Source of the DNA: Sinohyriopsis cumingii
Lineage: Eukaryota > Mollusca > Bivalvia > Unionida > Unionidae
Reading direction: 5' to 3'
Assembly (NCBI GenBank): GCA_028554795.2
Contig: CM068826.1
Span: forward strand, 101,496,346 to 101,560,345
DNA length: 64,000 nucleotides
Shown piece by piece: positions 48,710 to 61,048 of the stretch. Positions within the stretch are counted from its first letter, which is position 1, and the number at the start of each line of letters is the position of its first letter. A model generated the notes under the pieces. It had not been told where the DNA came from. It searched no databases and was given only the letters and a program-made list of their open reading frames with translations. The position numbers and the translations under genes were made by a program.

Positions 48710-48980
48710 GTAGTACCTATCCTGATGCGTTAGTATTACCTATCCTGTTGCATTATTAGTACTTATCATGATGCATTAGTAGTACATTGTACTGATGATG
48801 ATGCGTTAGTAGTACACTGTACTCATCATGATGCATTACTAGTAGCTATCCTGTTGCATTAGTAGTACTTACATGATGCATTAGAACTTACAAAGATGTG
48901 TTATTAGTACCTATCATGATGTGTTATTAGTGCCTATCATGATGTGTTATTAGAGCCTATCATGATGTGTTATTAGTGCC

Positions 48981-49261
48981 TATCATGATGGGGGCCCTAA
49001 GTGGCCCAGTGGTCTAATGTGCTCAAAATTATGGATCATTGCCATCTCACCTCTGTCTGCATGGGTTTGAGTCTTGAAGTCGGCTAATGTAGTTATGTGA
49101 GAAAGCTTGCAAATTAGCTTCTCATGAGTCGGTGGTTCTTTCCTGGGTTTTCCTGGGTTCTTCCTCCATAATTTATACTGGCCACCATGTATAGCCTATC
49201 TTGTGCTGAAAAATGGCATTAAACCCTACAACAACAACAACAACAACAACATATCATAATG
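48981..49261 (+). mobile_element. SINE-A copy inside the 23 bp minisatellite
   Basis: Full-length, 48991-49251: head GGGGCCCTAAGTGGCCCAGT, B box GGGTTTGAGTC, body, TTCTTCCTCCATAA, and an (AAC)n tail of about eight units. It is flanked by TATCATGATG and TATCATAATG, which are a repeat-unit word and so an expected but uninformative target duplication. Confidence 0.92.
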
Positions 49262-50336
49262 CATTAGTAGAACCTATTATGATGCATTAGTAGTGCTCAT
49301 CATAATGCATTAGTAGTACCTATCATAATGCATTAGTAGAACCTATCACAATGCACTAGTAGAACCTATTATGATGCATTAGTAGAACCTATTATGATGC
49401 ATTAGTAGAACCTATTATGATGCATTAGTAGAACCTATCATGATACATTAGTAGTACATATCATGATGCATTAGTAGAACCTATTATGATGCATTATTAG
49501 CATTTATCATGATGCATTATTAGTATTTATCATGATGCATTATTAGTATTTATCATGATGCATTATTAGTATATATCATTATGCATTATTAGTACATATA
49601 ATGGATTAGTAGAAATTATTATGATGCATTAGTGGTGCTCATCATGATGCATTAGTAGTGCTCATCATGATGAATTAGTAGAACCTATCATAATGCATTA
49701 GTAGAACCTACTATGATGCATTAGTAGAACCTATCATGATGCATTAGCAGAACCTACTATGATGCATTAGTACAACCTATTATGATGCATTAGTATAACC
49801 TATCATGATGCATTAGTAGTATATATCATGATGCATTATTAGTATTTATCATGGTGCATTAGTAGTACTTAACATGATGCATTAGAACATATCATGATGC
49901 ATTAGTAGTACTCATCATGATGCATTAGTAGTACTCATCATGATGAATTTGTAGTACACTGTTCTAATATTGTATTAGTAGTATATATCATTATGCATTG
50001 TTAGTACATATCATAATGGATTAGTAGAAATTATTATGATGCATTAGTAGTGCTCATCATGATGCATTAGTAGTGCTCATCATGATGAATTAGTAGAACC
50101 TATCATAATGCATTAGTAGAACCTATTATGACGTATTAGTAGAACCTATCATAATGCATTAGTATAACCTATTATGATGCATTAGTAGAACCTATCATAA
50201 TGCATTAGTAGAACCTATTATGATGCATTAGTATAACCTATCATGATGCATTAGTAGTATTTATCATGGTGCATTAGTAGTACTTAACATGATGCATTAG
50301 TAGTACTCATCATGACGAATTTGTAGTACTCATCAT

Positions 50337-50341
50337 GATGC
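50337..50341. repeat. 5 bp target-site duplication, left (GATGC)
   Basis: Precedes solo LTR 3 and recurs at 52118-52122. GATGC is also part of the minisatellite unit. Confidence 0.75.
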
Positions 50342-52117
50342 TGTGAAGTGGCAAATTTTATGTCGATCTAACAAGAATACATTAGCTGAGACCAGACAAC
50401 CATTAATTAGATTTATGGAGACAAGCGCGTATCATATCGCCATACTACCGTGTATGGTAATGCCCTTTAGAGGGAGAATTCTGTTCCTAATTAAACATTT
50501 GTTTATACAGCAGCCAGGCGGACAATTTAGGACGAGGAAAACTTCATTTTCATGGTCAAGTTGTCACAATTGAGAGAATGTAGAAACTCTGTTACTCAAA
50601 CTACCAGGGTCAAGTTGACCCTGACTTTGGCGCCTCGGAAAAAAAAAAGGCGGCAGAGATATTTGATTCTGATTGGTACGTTAAATGAGAGGGCGTGTTC
50701 CAACACAAAATTTCATAGGTTTTAATATTGCCTGCATCGAATTTTAATCAGTCTAAGCTTTTCCTACAAGATGAGACCCAAAGGTTATGACTCCGGAAAT
50801 TTGCAAGAAATTTCCGTAAAAACTGTTGTCCAAAAAAAAGGGGACGATTGTCGAAAGGAACTGATGAACTAATCTACCGATTAGGGGGAGAAACGTGACA
50901 GCAAAGGTAGTGTGACAATTCCATGTAATTTGTTGATGCCATATATAATGCTTTGCTGAAGTTATTTATTTGTATCTGCATGAATCTTTTTTTCTACATT
51001 CGTGTAATAATTTGCTTTATGAAGTATAACTGTGTTGAGTTTATGCATAGGAAGTTGTACATTAATCTTCTTTAGATAAGTTTGACGAATTATTTGAATT
51101 TGTCATCTTGTTTGCATAAGAATGATGTTCTAAGAATTTAATGCATTACATTAGTTAATATGATTTCAAGAATCCGTGTGAATTCGCCGAATTTAGAAGA
51201 TTTCACGTATGATTAAGAATAAGTGTGTATTGACGGAAATGATCTAGTAATTGATTGACGTGATGGATCCTATTTATTTATTTATGTGTATGTGGTAATG
51301 TGTAAGGTCAAGGCGTAACGAATTAGCCATTTGACTAACTAGGGTCATTATAGGACATGTGGAGTCGATTGATAGCCTTAGCGTCTGTTTAGCACTGATA
51401 GTGAAATCTGATAACGAGGGAGAATAATGAAGAATTAACCATTTCATAAATAACGGGAAATTTAGGTTGTCTCTATTTATATTTATTTAAAAGGGAGAAA
51501 ATAGCTCCAGAGACGTATGAACGAATGAGTGATGTTATTCTGAGACCTATACGGAGAAGCATAGAGAAGAGTGCAGTGAGACATATAATCCTGTGACGCA
51601 ACCCTGCGACGTATTAATTTCTGAAGAAGTATTTTGAGAGTGTCCTGAGTCGGGTGGTAGAAAGTATCATCTTGAGATCCAAGAGTCTGAACAGCGACAG
51701 AGGAAACAAAAACAGACTGAGGACGAGCAGGTTATGAAATCGTACAAGACGTTGACTTCGATTGTTCACTTGATCCTATGATGAACTAAATCTATCAGTA
51801 ACAGATCGACTATCTTATTTAGATCTATTTGCGTTTTCTTTGTATTTTGGTGAAAGTTAAATTTCTAAAAGCAGAGTACATTCCTGATATAACGAATTTT
51901 CACAGTGTTTGTATGTAATTGATTAAATTGTTTGTTTACATGTACAGGGGCTCGTGTTGGTTTGTTCTATATACCTGCTCAGATCTCTATCTATTCCACC
52001 TATAAGTTTCACCCCTTATATTTATATTTACTCAAACCGGGCAATAACATCGAAGGCGGTCAACCCCTAGATAACGAAAACCAAATACGGAGGGACATTC
52101 ACTCCCCCCGTGTAACA
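50342..52117 (+). mobile_element. Solo LTR 3 (1776 bp, related but distinct family)
   Basis: Starts TGTGAAGTGG, ends GTGTAACA, with GATGC on both sides, and cleanly splits the 23 bp minisatellite. Its first nine bases and last about 190 bp resemble LTRs 1 and 2 (GATTAAATTGTTTG, GGGGCTCGTGTTG at 51947, CCTAGATAACG), while the middle is unrelated. It is richer in CpG than surrounding DNA, consistent with a younger insertion. No internal retrotransposon sequence is present. Frames of 76 and 81 codons inside it are by-products. Confidence 0.85.
50605..50623. promoter_or_regulatory. Oestrogen-response-element-like palindrome in LTR 3
   Basis: CAGGGTCAAGTTGACCCTG is a perfect 19 bp inverted repeat. 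It contains GGTCA-AGT-TGACC, which fits the IR3 nuclear-receptor consensus GGTCAnnnTGACC. Binding is inference. Confidence 0.45.
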
Positions 52118-52759
52118 GATGCATTAGTAGTACACTGTTCTCATAATGTATTAGTAGTATGCATCATTATGTATTAGTAATAATCATCATCATGCATTAG
52201 TACTCATCATGATTTGTTAATAGTACTTACAATGCATTGGTGGTACTCATCATGATACAATAGTAGAACCTATCCTGATGCATTAGTAGTACACTGTATT
52301 CATTAGGCTGCATTAGTTGAACCTATCATGATGCATTAATATAACATATCATGATGTGTTATTAGTACTTATCATGATCCATTAGTAGTACTCATTATGA
52401 TGCATTAGTAGTATTTATCATGATGCATGAGTAGCATTTAACATGATCCATAATTACTACTTATTATGATGCATTAGTAGTCCTCATGATGCATGAGTAG
52501 TATATATCATGATGCATGAGTAGTATATATCATGATGCATTCATAGTATCTATCCTGATGAATTTGTAGAACCTATAATGATGTGTTGTTAGTACTACTC
52601 ATGATGCATTAGTAGTACTCATATGATGCATTAACAGTACTCATCATGATGCATTAATATTACTGATCATGATGTGTTAGTAGGACTCATCATGAAGTAT
52701 TAGTAGGACTCATCATGATGCATTAGTAGTATGTATCATGATGCATTAGTAGTACATAT
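52118..52759. repeat. 23 bp minisatellite, right part
   Basis: The array resumes directly after LTR 3 with GATGCATTAGTAGTACACTG and continues for about 28 more degraded units. Its first five bases (GATGC, 52118-52122) are the right target duplication of LTR 3. Confidence 0.93.
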
Positions 52760-53760
52760 GTTATCAAGACAGGATTAGTATGTATACTGCATGAAAAACT
52801 AGCTAAATATCTAAACTCTTCCAAAGTTAATAAAATGCACATTATATGTCAGTTACCATCTTTTATTCTATTATGGATGTGGTACTTCAAGAGATGCAAT
52901 CATCAATGTTTATGAATTTAATATGAACAAAAATGTCACAGAAATTTAATTAAAACATAAAACTGAATCGATGTTAGTAGTGAACTATTAAACATGGGTC
53001 ACATGGACCTACTTTTGTAATAAGGATATAGTACTTAGTGAGACACATCACCTTGTCAAACTTCATAATTTCTTCACACAACTGTATGTACAAAGGATGC
53101 ATGAAAATCTATGGTCATGATCAAAATACATAAAACTTAACCATGAATGGAGTCCTTTATTTACCAAGTTAGACCATTTGACCCTACTCATGTTAGTGCC
53201 AAGAAATCTACACCCAACTATTGACAAGGAATTAAGAAAGAAAGAATTATTGAGATGCTGTGAGGTTGTACATGTGAAAATGCTTTTACATGTACAGATG
53301 TAAATTCTTATGTGGACATCAACATTAGGGGTAGTAAAACAGATCTGCACCACTTTCTAGACACCAGCTAAAAAAGGAAGGTAACATTTGTCCTAAACTA
53401 TGAAGAAATGCTCATGAAAGTTGTATCAACACACCATACAGTTTATCCAAGATCCATCAGAGTATGAAATGTAATGTAATCCATCTACCAAATAGTTTCC
53501 AAGATATGGAGGAGAAACAAATAACAGCAAAAAAAAATTCTAAAGTGTTGATCTATGGCCATAAAAGTTGGACAATAAATCTGGTATAGGGCACACCTTC
53601 TACCGCTCTTAGAAAGGTATAAAAAGTCAGCAATTTTTCACTCATGGTTTTTAAGTATTACTGAAAAAGCATAATTGTATTGGATGGACAGATGGATGAA
53701 AACATAAAATCCAATAACCTGGTTTTTTGCTAGGAGATGGTCTTTACAACCACAATATTA
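52760..53760. repeat. Degenerate repeat of the 'cause/measure' mollusc type (few units)
   Basis: Words such as GTTTATCCAAGATCCATCAG, AATAGTTTCCAAGATATGGA, GGAGAAACAAATAACAGC and GGATGGACAGATGGATGAAA resemble units of the array at 60640-62700. This block is probably a short, decayed stretch of the same repeat. The 96-codon minus-strand frame at 53063-53353 is not supported as a gene. Confidence 0.4.
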
Positions 53761-55265
53761 TTTTACTGCTGAGACCTCAATGTGCAGCTGAACTATTTTA
53801 AATTTGCTAAATTATCTAAGTACATGTGAACTTTATCAGCACATAGGATAGATGGTATTTCTTTCTTTTAATGAGTAAAATCTCATGTTATATTTTGACT
53901 TTCTATTAAAAAAAGATAATCCAATTTAATTCCTAATATAAACAAATTTCATCTGCACAAAGGTGATAAACCTTTCTTATTAGAAATTCCCTTTATTTTC
54001 AAGATAAGCATTCTACGAAGGATCTTGAATTTAAAAAACACGAGGTTTCAATACATTATGTACATGTGTACCTTATTGTGTTTCTGTAAAACACTGTGTA
54101 ACATGTCGCTGCTTTTTGCTGCACAAAACAAGACTCCTTTTCTTAAGAGTTGAGACGTTTACTTTATTAAAAGAACTGTCAACATTGAAACTTATATTGT
54201 TTTATTAATGAAATAATGATGCAGTGATTTCAATGCAAGTAATAGTTAATCTTCTGCTCAACACTTAGCAAATCTTTGGAACTCACTTCTCCCTAATGAA
54301 CAATATCTATCAAACAAAGCTTAGAATTCACCGGGTACACCTTCGCTTGGTTGCATTGCTACCTAAGATCTAACTCATAAATAACAATGATAATTTAAGA
54401 TACTTTAATTGTTATTTAAAAATTAAAATTTATAACAGTATTTGAGTGGTCAATTGAAATGAGTTGACCTGACACATGACCATGACCTCTAGCTCTTATG
54501 CAGGTAGTATCTGAATGTCTTTTGTCCTTTATAATTTTTGTCTTTTATAATTTTTCCATTCTCTTTTTTTTTGATTTTATACAAAAGACATAACTAATAT
54601 GATAATACTAAGCAGATCTGCTTTTAACTGAGTGTAAAGTGGGTTCACAAGTTATCCAGGTGCGAGTTATCATGGGATTGGAGTAGCAATACACCATGAA
54701 ATATCTTTCAATTAAAACAGCAGTAGCTATAGTGCCTGCTGATGAAATAAATAATTAAGTGTTGTCAAGTGAAATTTGTGTTTCATTTTTATCTTATAGT
54801 TCATTTTCAATGTGATCATCATAAATGTGAATGCCTGCTTGTTTTCAGACATGACAATCTCAATGATGTGTTCAATATGGAGAAGCAAGTTCCAAAAATT
54901 TGCTAATGGATAGAGTAGGAATTTCACTACAACTTACAGTGAAAATGACAGCATCAGTACTTTATTAACAATGTTTTATAAATGTAGCTTTGACATCATT
55001 TCTGTAAATAAATATCACTTTTTAAAAAAATAATCTTGTTTTATTATGAATCTACATTACCACTAGAATGGTTTCACATGAAAAATGCAGTGATGCAATA
55101 TACAATGTTTTTTGCTGGTACACTGTGATGTGTCAAAACAACTTGGAGCAAATAAAGGTAATTTCAACACAAAAGCATGAAGAACGTCATTGCAAAAAGC
55201 TAGTCATTAACAATTATTCCCAACATACTTATAAGAACTTAACCACATAACCTGCCACCCACCCC
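53761..55265. other. Long AT-rich stretch, nothing recognised
   Basis: Small frames only (54727, 55068). Confidence 0.45.
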
Positions 55266-55487
55266 AGTCAGTGCCATTTCACCTCTGTCTGTGTGGGTCC
55301 AAGTCTTGAGTTTGGACAATGTGGTTATGTGAGAAAGCTTGCCAGCAGCTTCCCATGGGTCAGTGGTTCTTACTGGTGTTTTCCCAGATTCTTCCTACAC
55401 AAGCTATACTAGTTGCCATGTACAGCGTACTGTGTGATGAAAAATGGCACTATCCCACCCTACCCCACCCAAAAAAACCCCAACAAA
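55266..55487 (+). mobile_element. SINE-A copy lacking its A-box head
   Basis: Starts in CAGTCAGTGCCATTTCACCT, keeps a decayed B box (GGGTCCAAGTC), GTTATGTGAGAAAGCTTGCC, ATTCTTCCTACAC and TTGCCATGTACAGCG, and ends in a C-rich/AAC tail. Confidence 0.82.
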
Positions 55488-57293
55488 TAAATGTTTTGGT
55501 CTCTTGGTAAATCACACCCTCATTAACGCTGCAGTGAATAATTTTAGATCCTGTTGTTCACAAGTCATTCAGGGAAAGCTGAACAGAGAAATACAGTGAA
55601 ACAATGGCAATCTACGTTGTTGGATAACAACAGTTCATGATCAAAGTACAAATGGATTCATCTTTTCTAAATCAGTCATAATTATGAACAACTTGATCTT
55701 GGAAATTACATGCATGTATTTAAAATGAATCATTTTCTAAGAACTAGAAGTGTTACTAACCTTTTCCAACTGTTTGCAAATTAATCAATCGTACAACTAA
55801 AATAAAACTTCAAAATAGTCCCTTAGCATAAAAAGCCCATTTTTTTCTCATTATTGTTCAAAACGTTTATGTCAACTCTTCTTTACTAAAAATGTTAATA
55901 CTCATTCTGTAAAAGCTGGCATGACTTACAATGAATTCTTGTTTATATAGTTTTGCATGGGGAAGCACGCATTGAATTTACATATGCACGGTAGGAGACA
56001 AACAATGGGAAGTGACAAAGGACACTTATTTTATTGGGGAAATGACAAAGGACACTTATTTTATTGTATATGTCTTTTTAATGGCGATGTAAATAAATGT
56101 ATGCATTTAGGAAAAAATTTATTAGCAATAAATTAAGTGTAGCAAATGCATTTTTTCCATGGATAACATTGATTTAACCTTCGTTTATTTTCATATCCAT
56201 GAGTTTGTGAAAATCTGGACACTCACTGATTGAAGTTACTAAGTTACTTTAAGATCATTGGTACATCCCGACACAACACTGTCCTGACAAAGATAATTAA
56301 TTATAAAAGCATAAAAACAAAACAATGATAATATCACAGCACTGTCAAAGTAGACAAAAACAGTTTGTGTGGGTAAGAACACGTTACAGTTTAAGATACT
56401 TTTATTTAGAAATGACCTAAAACGTATGATATTTTTAATCGAATGATCTATGCATTAATTTGTTCAGAATAAAAAGTTAAATTAATTTTACTGAGTAATG
56501 ATCATACGAGGAAACAAAATTAAACCATAGTTGTATGATAGGCAAGAACAGGTAGTATATATGCTGATATAGCATAAAATAGGGTATAAATAAAATTCGT
56601 TTCTCATCATTACATTGGTGTTATTTCTGGAAATTCAACCAATATGGCACACACAAGTTAATCCTCTTAGTGGAACTACTCCTATTGTATTACAAAGTTT
56701 TATTAGGATGAGCAGAACTTTAAAAAATGTAGCAATCTCCGTAAAATTCAATCAAATATTTCAGCTGTCAATTTACTGTGTAACAATTACAGCCAACTGC
56801 TGTTTTTGCACTACGAACAGCTGTATAAAAGAACTAGACATGTTTGTAGCCTACTTTCAATAAGGAAAACAAATGTTTTCAATCATAATATTTATAGGTC
56901 ATTAACTTCCTTTCAGTTTGTAAATTCAGTGTCTTTTTGACATATAATCACAAAAATGTATACTCAACATTATTTATATCAAATTTAGTTTTGAACTACA
57001 ATTTAGGTACACACCCCTGTGAAAATAATTCAGCAACAAAATACATTCTTCATCCATTAACAGTCACTATTTAAATTATCTCATGACAATTAGTCAGTGC
57101 AAAATGCATGCGGATGAAGATTATTTAAACAAGAACAAAGAAATTAAATTGTAAATCCCTTATTTAAACCTTGATGGGGTTTTATTTGTTGTTTATGATA
57201 TATAAAGAACACAAACAGCAGTCATGTAGTTAAGGAATCAATTATTACTGAATACTGGGAACAAAAGAATTTATCCATGGAGACTTCATACAA
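55488..57293. other. Long AT-rich stretch, mostly unrecognised
   Basis: A 30 bp direct duplication (GACAAAGGACACTTATTTTATT) lies at about 56015-56066. The 82-codon plus-strand frame at 56615 is unsupported. Confidence 0.45.
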
Positions 57294-57295
57294 TA

Positions 57296-57450
57296 CAGTA
57301 AAACCTGTCTTGAAAGACCACTGCTATGTGAGACCACCTGTCTTGAAAGACCATATTCTCAATTTACAGATTTATTGATTATATAGTGGTATGACCTGTT
57401 ATTAGAGACCACCTGTATTGAGAAACTATAATTTTTTGGCAGAAGGTGTT
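57296..57450. mobile_element. pogo/Tc1-like MITE, 3' end lost
   Basis: CAGTAAAACCTGTCTTGAAA after TA, then GACCACCTGTCTTGAAAGAC and AGATTTATTGATTATATAGT. It is colinear with the copy at 15431 but stops at AGAAGGTGTTGT without the inverted end. Confidence 0.6.
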
Positions 57451-57712
57451 GTAACATAATCGAGCTATCACCCTTTTGAGACTGAATGGGATTTAAGAAA
57501 TAACAAACGCGTATGTGAGTGACAATGAAAAAATGTATTATCCCCTCGTACAAATGATTATAAAATAAAGAAACAGGACACTGAAATAAATAAAAGAGTA
57601 CATAGTATAGACCAATGGAAAACAATGAAGAACAAATAAAAAATTATTCGGAATATTCAATGACTCTGTAACGTTGTCTAAGATAGTAAAACACTAGCGT
57701 GCCTCTAGTCTC

Positions 57713-57815
57713 TACAGTCAACCACTCTACTGACATTTCTCTTTACAGTCAAACACTTCATTGACATTTCTCATACATATGGCCAATGTTTACTTGACAT
57801 TTCATATGATGCTCT
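57713..57815. repeat. About 31 bp repeat, 2-3 copies
   Basis: TACAGTCAAMCACTYYAYTGACATTTCTC-type units, two good and one partial. Confidence 0.7.
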
Positions 57816-57921
57816 TGACCCGCTTTCCCTGGCTTGGTCACTTTAACCACCCAGGCCTTCCATGCCCACACGTCTTTCATCTCTCCTTACTACAGCAGTC
57901 TCTAGCTACATCTAGTTAGCC

Positions 57922-57989
57922 TGCACCCAGTTATCCACACCTAGTTATCCACACCTGGTCATCCACACCTAGTCATCCACACCTAGTCA
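57922..57989. repeat. 14 bp minisatellite, about 5 copies
   Basis: TTATCCACACCTAG and CATCCACACCTAGT units head to tail. Confidence 0.9.
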
Positions 57990-58426
57990 GCTGAATACCA
58001 GAAAACAACTATCCAAATAATCTGCTTTCTGATTATCATTCAAATTAATAACATCTGAGCGTTTTGATCGAACCAGTATCAACACACCTGAAATATTTCC
58101 TTATGTATGACTTTCTGTAATGTACGAATGACATACCATTGATTGGCTAAATAAAAAAAAATATGATATGCTAAAACTCTAATATATATACAAACATCTT
58201 CAACATTAGTTATAATAGCGACAAAATAACCTACAAACAGGAGTACTGCATATATGTTAATATCCCTGTCAATAATCTGAAACGTACCATCTCTCACTAC
58301 CAAATTACACAAGCCATACACTATTGGTGAATTAAACTAAAAGTATGCCAAAACAATGCAAGCCTATATTATAACATTGAACGTGTTTTGCGAAACTGAA
58401 CATTAATTTGAACTAAAAAGAATACA
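57990..58426. other. Non-coding DNA, nothing recognised
   Basis: An 80-codon minus-strand frame (58079-58321) is present without splice support. If a gene starts at 58.5 kb, this would be its first intron. Confidence 0.35.
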
Positions 58427-58432
58427 ACTCAC

Positions 58433-58525
58433 CCAACTTGTTGGCTTGAACTAGGCAAAACATGATGGCAATCCCGCCCCGACAGCAAAATGTACAAAGA
58501 GCTTACCTTTAATGGCTGTCCCCAT
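58433..58525 (-). CDS. Candidate first exon(s) of a minus-strand gene
   Basis: Two minus-strand ATGs are followed by good donors. ATG at 58525-58523 (MGTAIK) leads to AAAG|GTAAGC at 58506. ATG at 58463-58461 (MFCLVQANKL) leads to TTGG|GTGAGT at 58432. Both leave in phase 1. Between them is a small CpG-containing patch (GTCGGGGCGGGATTGCC), as in a promoter or 5' UTR. Start contexts and expression are unproven, and chance cannot be excluded. Confidence 0.25.
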
Positions 58526-58542
58526 CAAGATCCCTAAGTAAT

Positions 58543-58565
58543 GTGTGTATATATATATATATATA
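58543..58565. repeat. (AT)n microsatellite
   Basis: Short TATATA run next to the MITE at 58566. Confidence 0.9.
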
Positions 58566-58745
58566 CAGGTCAACTCCATTTATATGCATAGCCTCGGAAC
58601 CGGACCCGAGCTATGCATATAAACGGAGTATGCATTTAAGCGGAATTCAGGTATATTTACAATATAAAATGGGACCATATTTTTGCTATGTACTTAAGCG
58701 ATCTATGCAATTAAGAGATATGCATTTTAAGTGGAGCTGACTCTG
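58566..58745. mobile_element. pogo-like MITE, about 180 bp
   Basis: Left end CAGGTCAACTCCATTTATAT after TA; right end ATTTTAAGTGGAGCTGACTCTG, its imperfect inverse. Words GCATATAAACGGAG, GCATTTAAGCGGA and TACTTAAGCGA recur inside in both orientations. Confidence 0.65.
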
Positions 58746-58755
58746 TGTGTGTGTG

Positions 58756-58787
<32 letters not shown>

Positions 58788-58796
58788 TGCATGTAT
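58746..58796. repeat. (TG)n / (TATG)n microsatellite
   Basis: TGTGTGTGTGTG then about ten TATG units. Confidence 0.95.
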
Positions 58797-60049
58797 AATA
58801 CAGTCATGTGTGGTAACATTTATTACGCACGTGCTGGGCAAGCAATGTAGGCATCATGCGATGCAAGGAAAAAGTACACTTACAAAAATACTATGGTGTG
58901 CCAAACATGTCACCTTAATAATACTGGAATCCATGTTGGTCTAGCCAAGCCATATTAGATATCTCATAACAGGTGTGGTTTTTCAAGTGAGGATCTACTG
59001 TAACTCTTCATATGAGGCATTCATTGTACAGCATAGATACATGGAATACCACTAGCATTAGAACCAAAGGCAGTATGAATCAGGTATTATTGATTCTCAT
59101 TAACAGATAAATCTGTTGTTTCTCCATTTAACATTCTGAAAAAGATCCAATCGAAATAGTTTCAAACATCTAGCAAATAATACCAATTTTGTTCTTCACA
59201 ATATGCAACCAATTTCAAGCTGCTAAAACTTGATCGAAAGTCCAACAGGATCTATACCATATGCTATAGATAAAGATTTAAAAAATTTGGTATTTTATTC
59301 CCTGGATTGGAATTCATTGCAATTTCTGAAATTCAATGGGATATTTTGTGTACACCGCAAAGCAAAAACTTACTATTCCAGACTGAACCCTTATCACCAA
59401 GATGTTAATGATGTCTTTCTAAATGCCTCAAATGGCTCAGTGATCAAGACTAATTCAAGGTGCATTCAATTTCATGGCTCTGTTTTATCGAGTGTTCACA
59501 TAGTGATCAAGAACCATTACTTTAAATAAGGAAAAACATCAAGAACATAATCAAATATCACAGTTTATACCGATCGAACATACAATCACAAAACATGGAC
59601 TGCAATTACAGCAGAAACAGCATGCACTGAAAACTTTGGACTAAATGCTTAAAATTGTTTTGAACAATTTGAATGCATTAAAAACTCTCATCAATATTAT
59701 GATGCAGAAAACTGATATGATGAAAAATGCATGCTCAACCTACATGTCAGAATCAAGGGACTATTTATGGAACAAGAACGCCAATCTTGTATACGACATA
59801 AGCTCTTCCCATGATACACTGCATACCAAGTTTCATGAAAATACAGTTTTGTCAAAAGGTTCTGAAGATATGAACTCTCAAGAGTATAATGGTGAAAACT
59901 GGACAGACATTCTTTGTGAAAAACAAGAGTACCCTAAATAGCCATTTCTCAACTGGCTGAATAGAAATTCCAGGAATCCAAGATAAGACCATTTCTATTA
60001 TTTAACTGCAGAGTGACAAAGCCAACAAAGATATTTTCAGATTACTTAT
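58797..60049. other. Non-coding DNA grading into degenerate repeat
   Basis: Plus-strand frames of 99 and 98 codons (59230-59529, 59645-59941) occur here. Their translations do not resemble a family I know. Their ends run into units of the degenerate arrays (CAAGTTTCATGAAAATACAG), so I regard them as repeat-derived, though 59230-59529 deserves a homology search. Confidence 0.35.
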
Positions 60050-60640
60050 CCCATTGTGACTATCCATTCAGGAGAAACAGCAATAGCAATATTTTCAGAT
60101 GGCCATTGTATACTGGATGTAATATTGGCCACATTCATTTAGGACTCAAAATCACAAGTCTTTTGGTGAAAACCCTGTCAAAATGACCATCAGTTTGGGA
60201 GGAGTGGCAATAAAAGATATTGAAGATTGTCAACACAGTTGCCTCACTGGACATCAGACTGACACCCTTATCATTTATGACCAACCAGACATCATACAAA
60301 GTTTTCTGGTCAACAAGACTTTCCATTCTGGAGGAGTAGCAATGATAAGATTTTCAAGATGGCTGCCATGGAGACAATGTTAGGTATCAGATATAAACCG
60401 TTTTCATTTGGAACCAACTATAAATCATTAAAAAAATACTTTTGGTGACAACCTGACGCTGATATGACACTCTATTCAGGATATATAGCAACAATAAGAT
60501 TTTCAAGATGTCTGCCATGGTGGCTATATTGGCTGTCAGATCAGCACCATTTTCATTTAGGACCAAGTAGAGATCACAAGAAGTCTTCTGGTGAAAACCA
60601 TATGCTGATATGATTTATGACCACTAGAGCTAAAACACAG
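60050..60640. repeat. Degenerate 140 bp array, second locus
   Basis: Same unit as at 37890: TTTTCAAGATGGCTGCCATG at 60353, CAAGATGTCTGCCATGGTGG at 60505, CATTCTGGAGGAGTAGCAA, and CACCATTTTCATTTAGGACC. About four units. Confidence 0.8.
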
Positions 60641-60938
60641 GTATAACTTCATATGATGATAAGACTGAGCCCATTCTTTTTCAAGATGCATGTCATGACA
60701 CATAAAATATCAAACTTCACAAAGATATCAAAACTGTTATGGAGATATATCAAGCATGAACACATTTTTTAAAACAGTTAATTCTGAAAGAAAGAATCTA
60801 AAAAAGACAAATCTGATTTGGGACACAAACTTCATGATTCAGATACACACCACCTTTCATGAAGATATCTCAAACGATTCAGGAGATATTAACAGAGGAA
60901 GAGTGTAAAAGATGACCAGACAGGTGGATAGCCAGTTC

Positions 60939-61048
60939 TTGTGTGTGTCGTTTTTTTAAAACAATGTTTAGCATCACTTTTAATATATTACTGGCTACAC
61001 TGAAAAGGACATGGGAGCCAAGTAACTTTTACCAATGTTGACATGACT
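60939..61048 (-). mobile_element. SINE-C 3' fragment, minus strand
   Basis: TAGCATCACTTTTAATATATTACTGGCTACACTG then GGACATGGGAGCCAAGTAAC matches the tail half of the SINE-C copy at 27380, read on the plus strand. Confidence 0.5.

Larger units (their letters stand above)
48710..50341. repeat. 23 bp minisatellite, left part (SINE-interrupted)
   Basis: Units of CATGATGCATTAGTAGTACC plus TAT, with variants AGAACC, AGTGCTCAT and ATTTAT, repeat about 60 times. They are broken by a SINE-A at 48991-49251 and end abruptly at solo LTR 3. Shared words with the adjacent 28 bp array (CATGATGC) hint at a common origin. Confidence 0.95.

Noticed and set aside
57922-57960. Two TTATCCACA words, identical to bacterial DnaA boxes
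   Set aside because: They lie in a 14 bp minisatellite in a eukaryotic context, with no other origin features.
59230-59941. Two plus-strand frames of about 98 codons as a gene
   Set aside because: No recognisable family and no splice support, and they grade into degenerate repeat units; kept only as a region worth a search.
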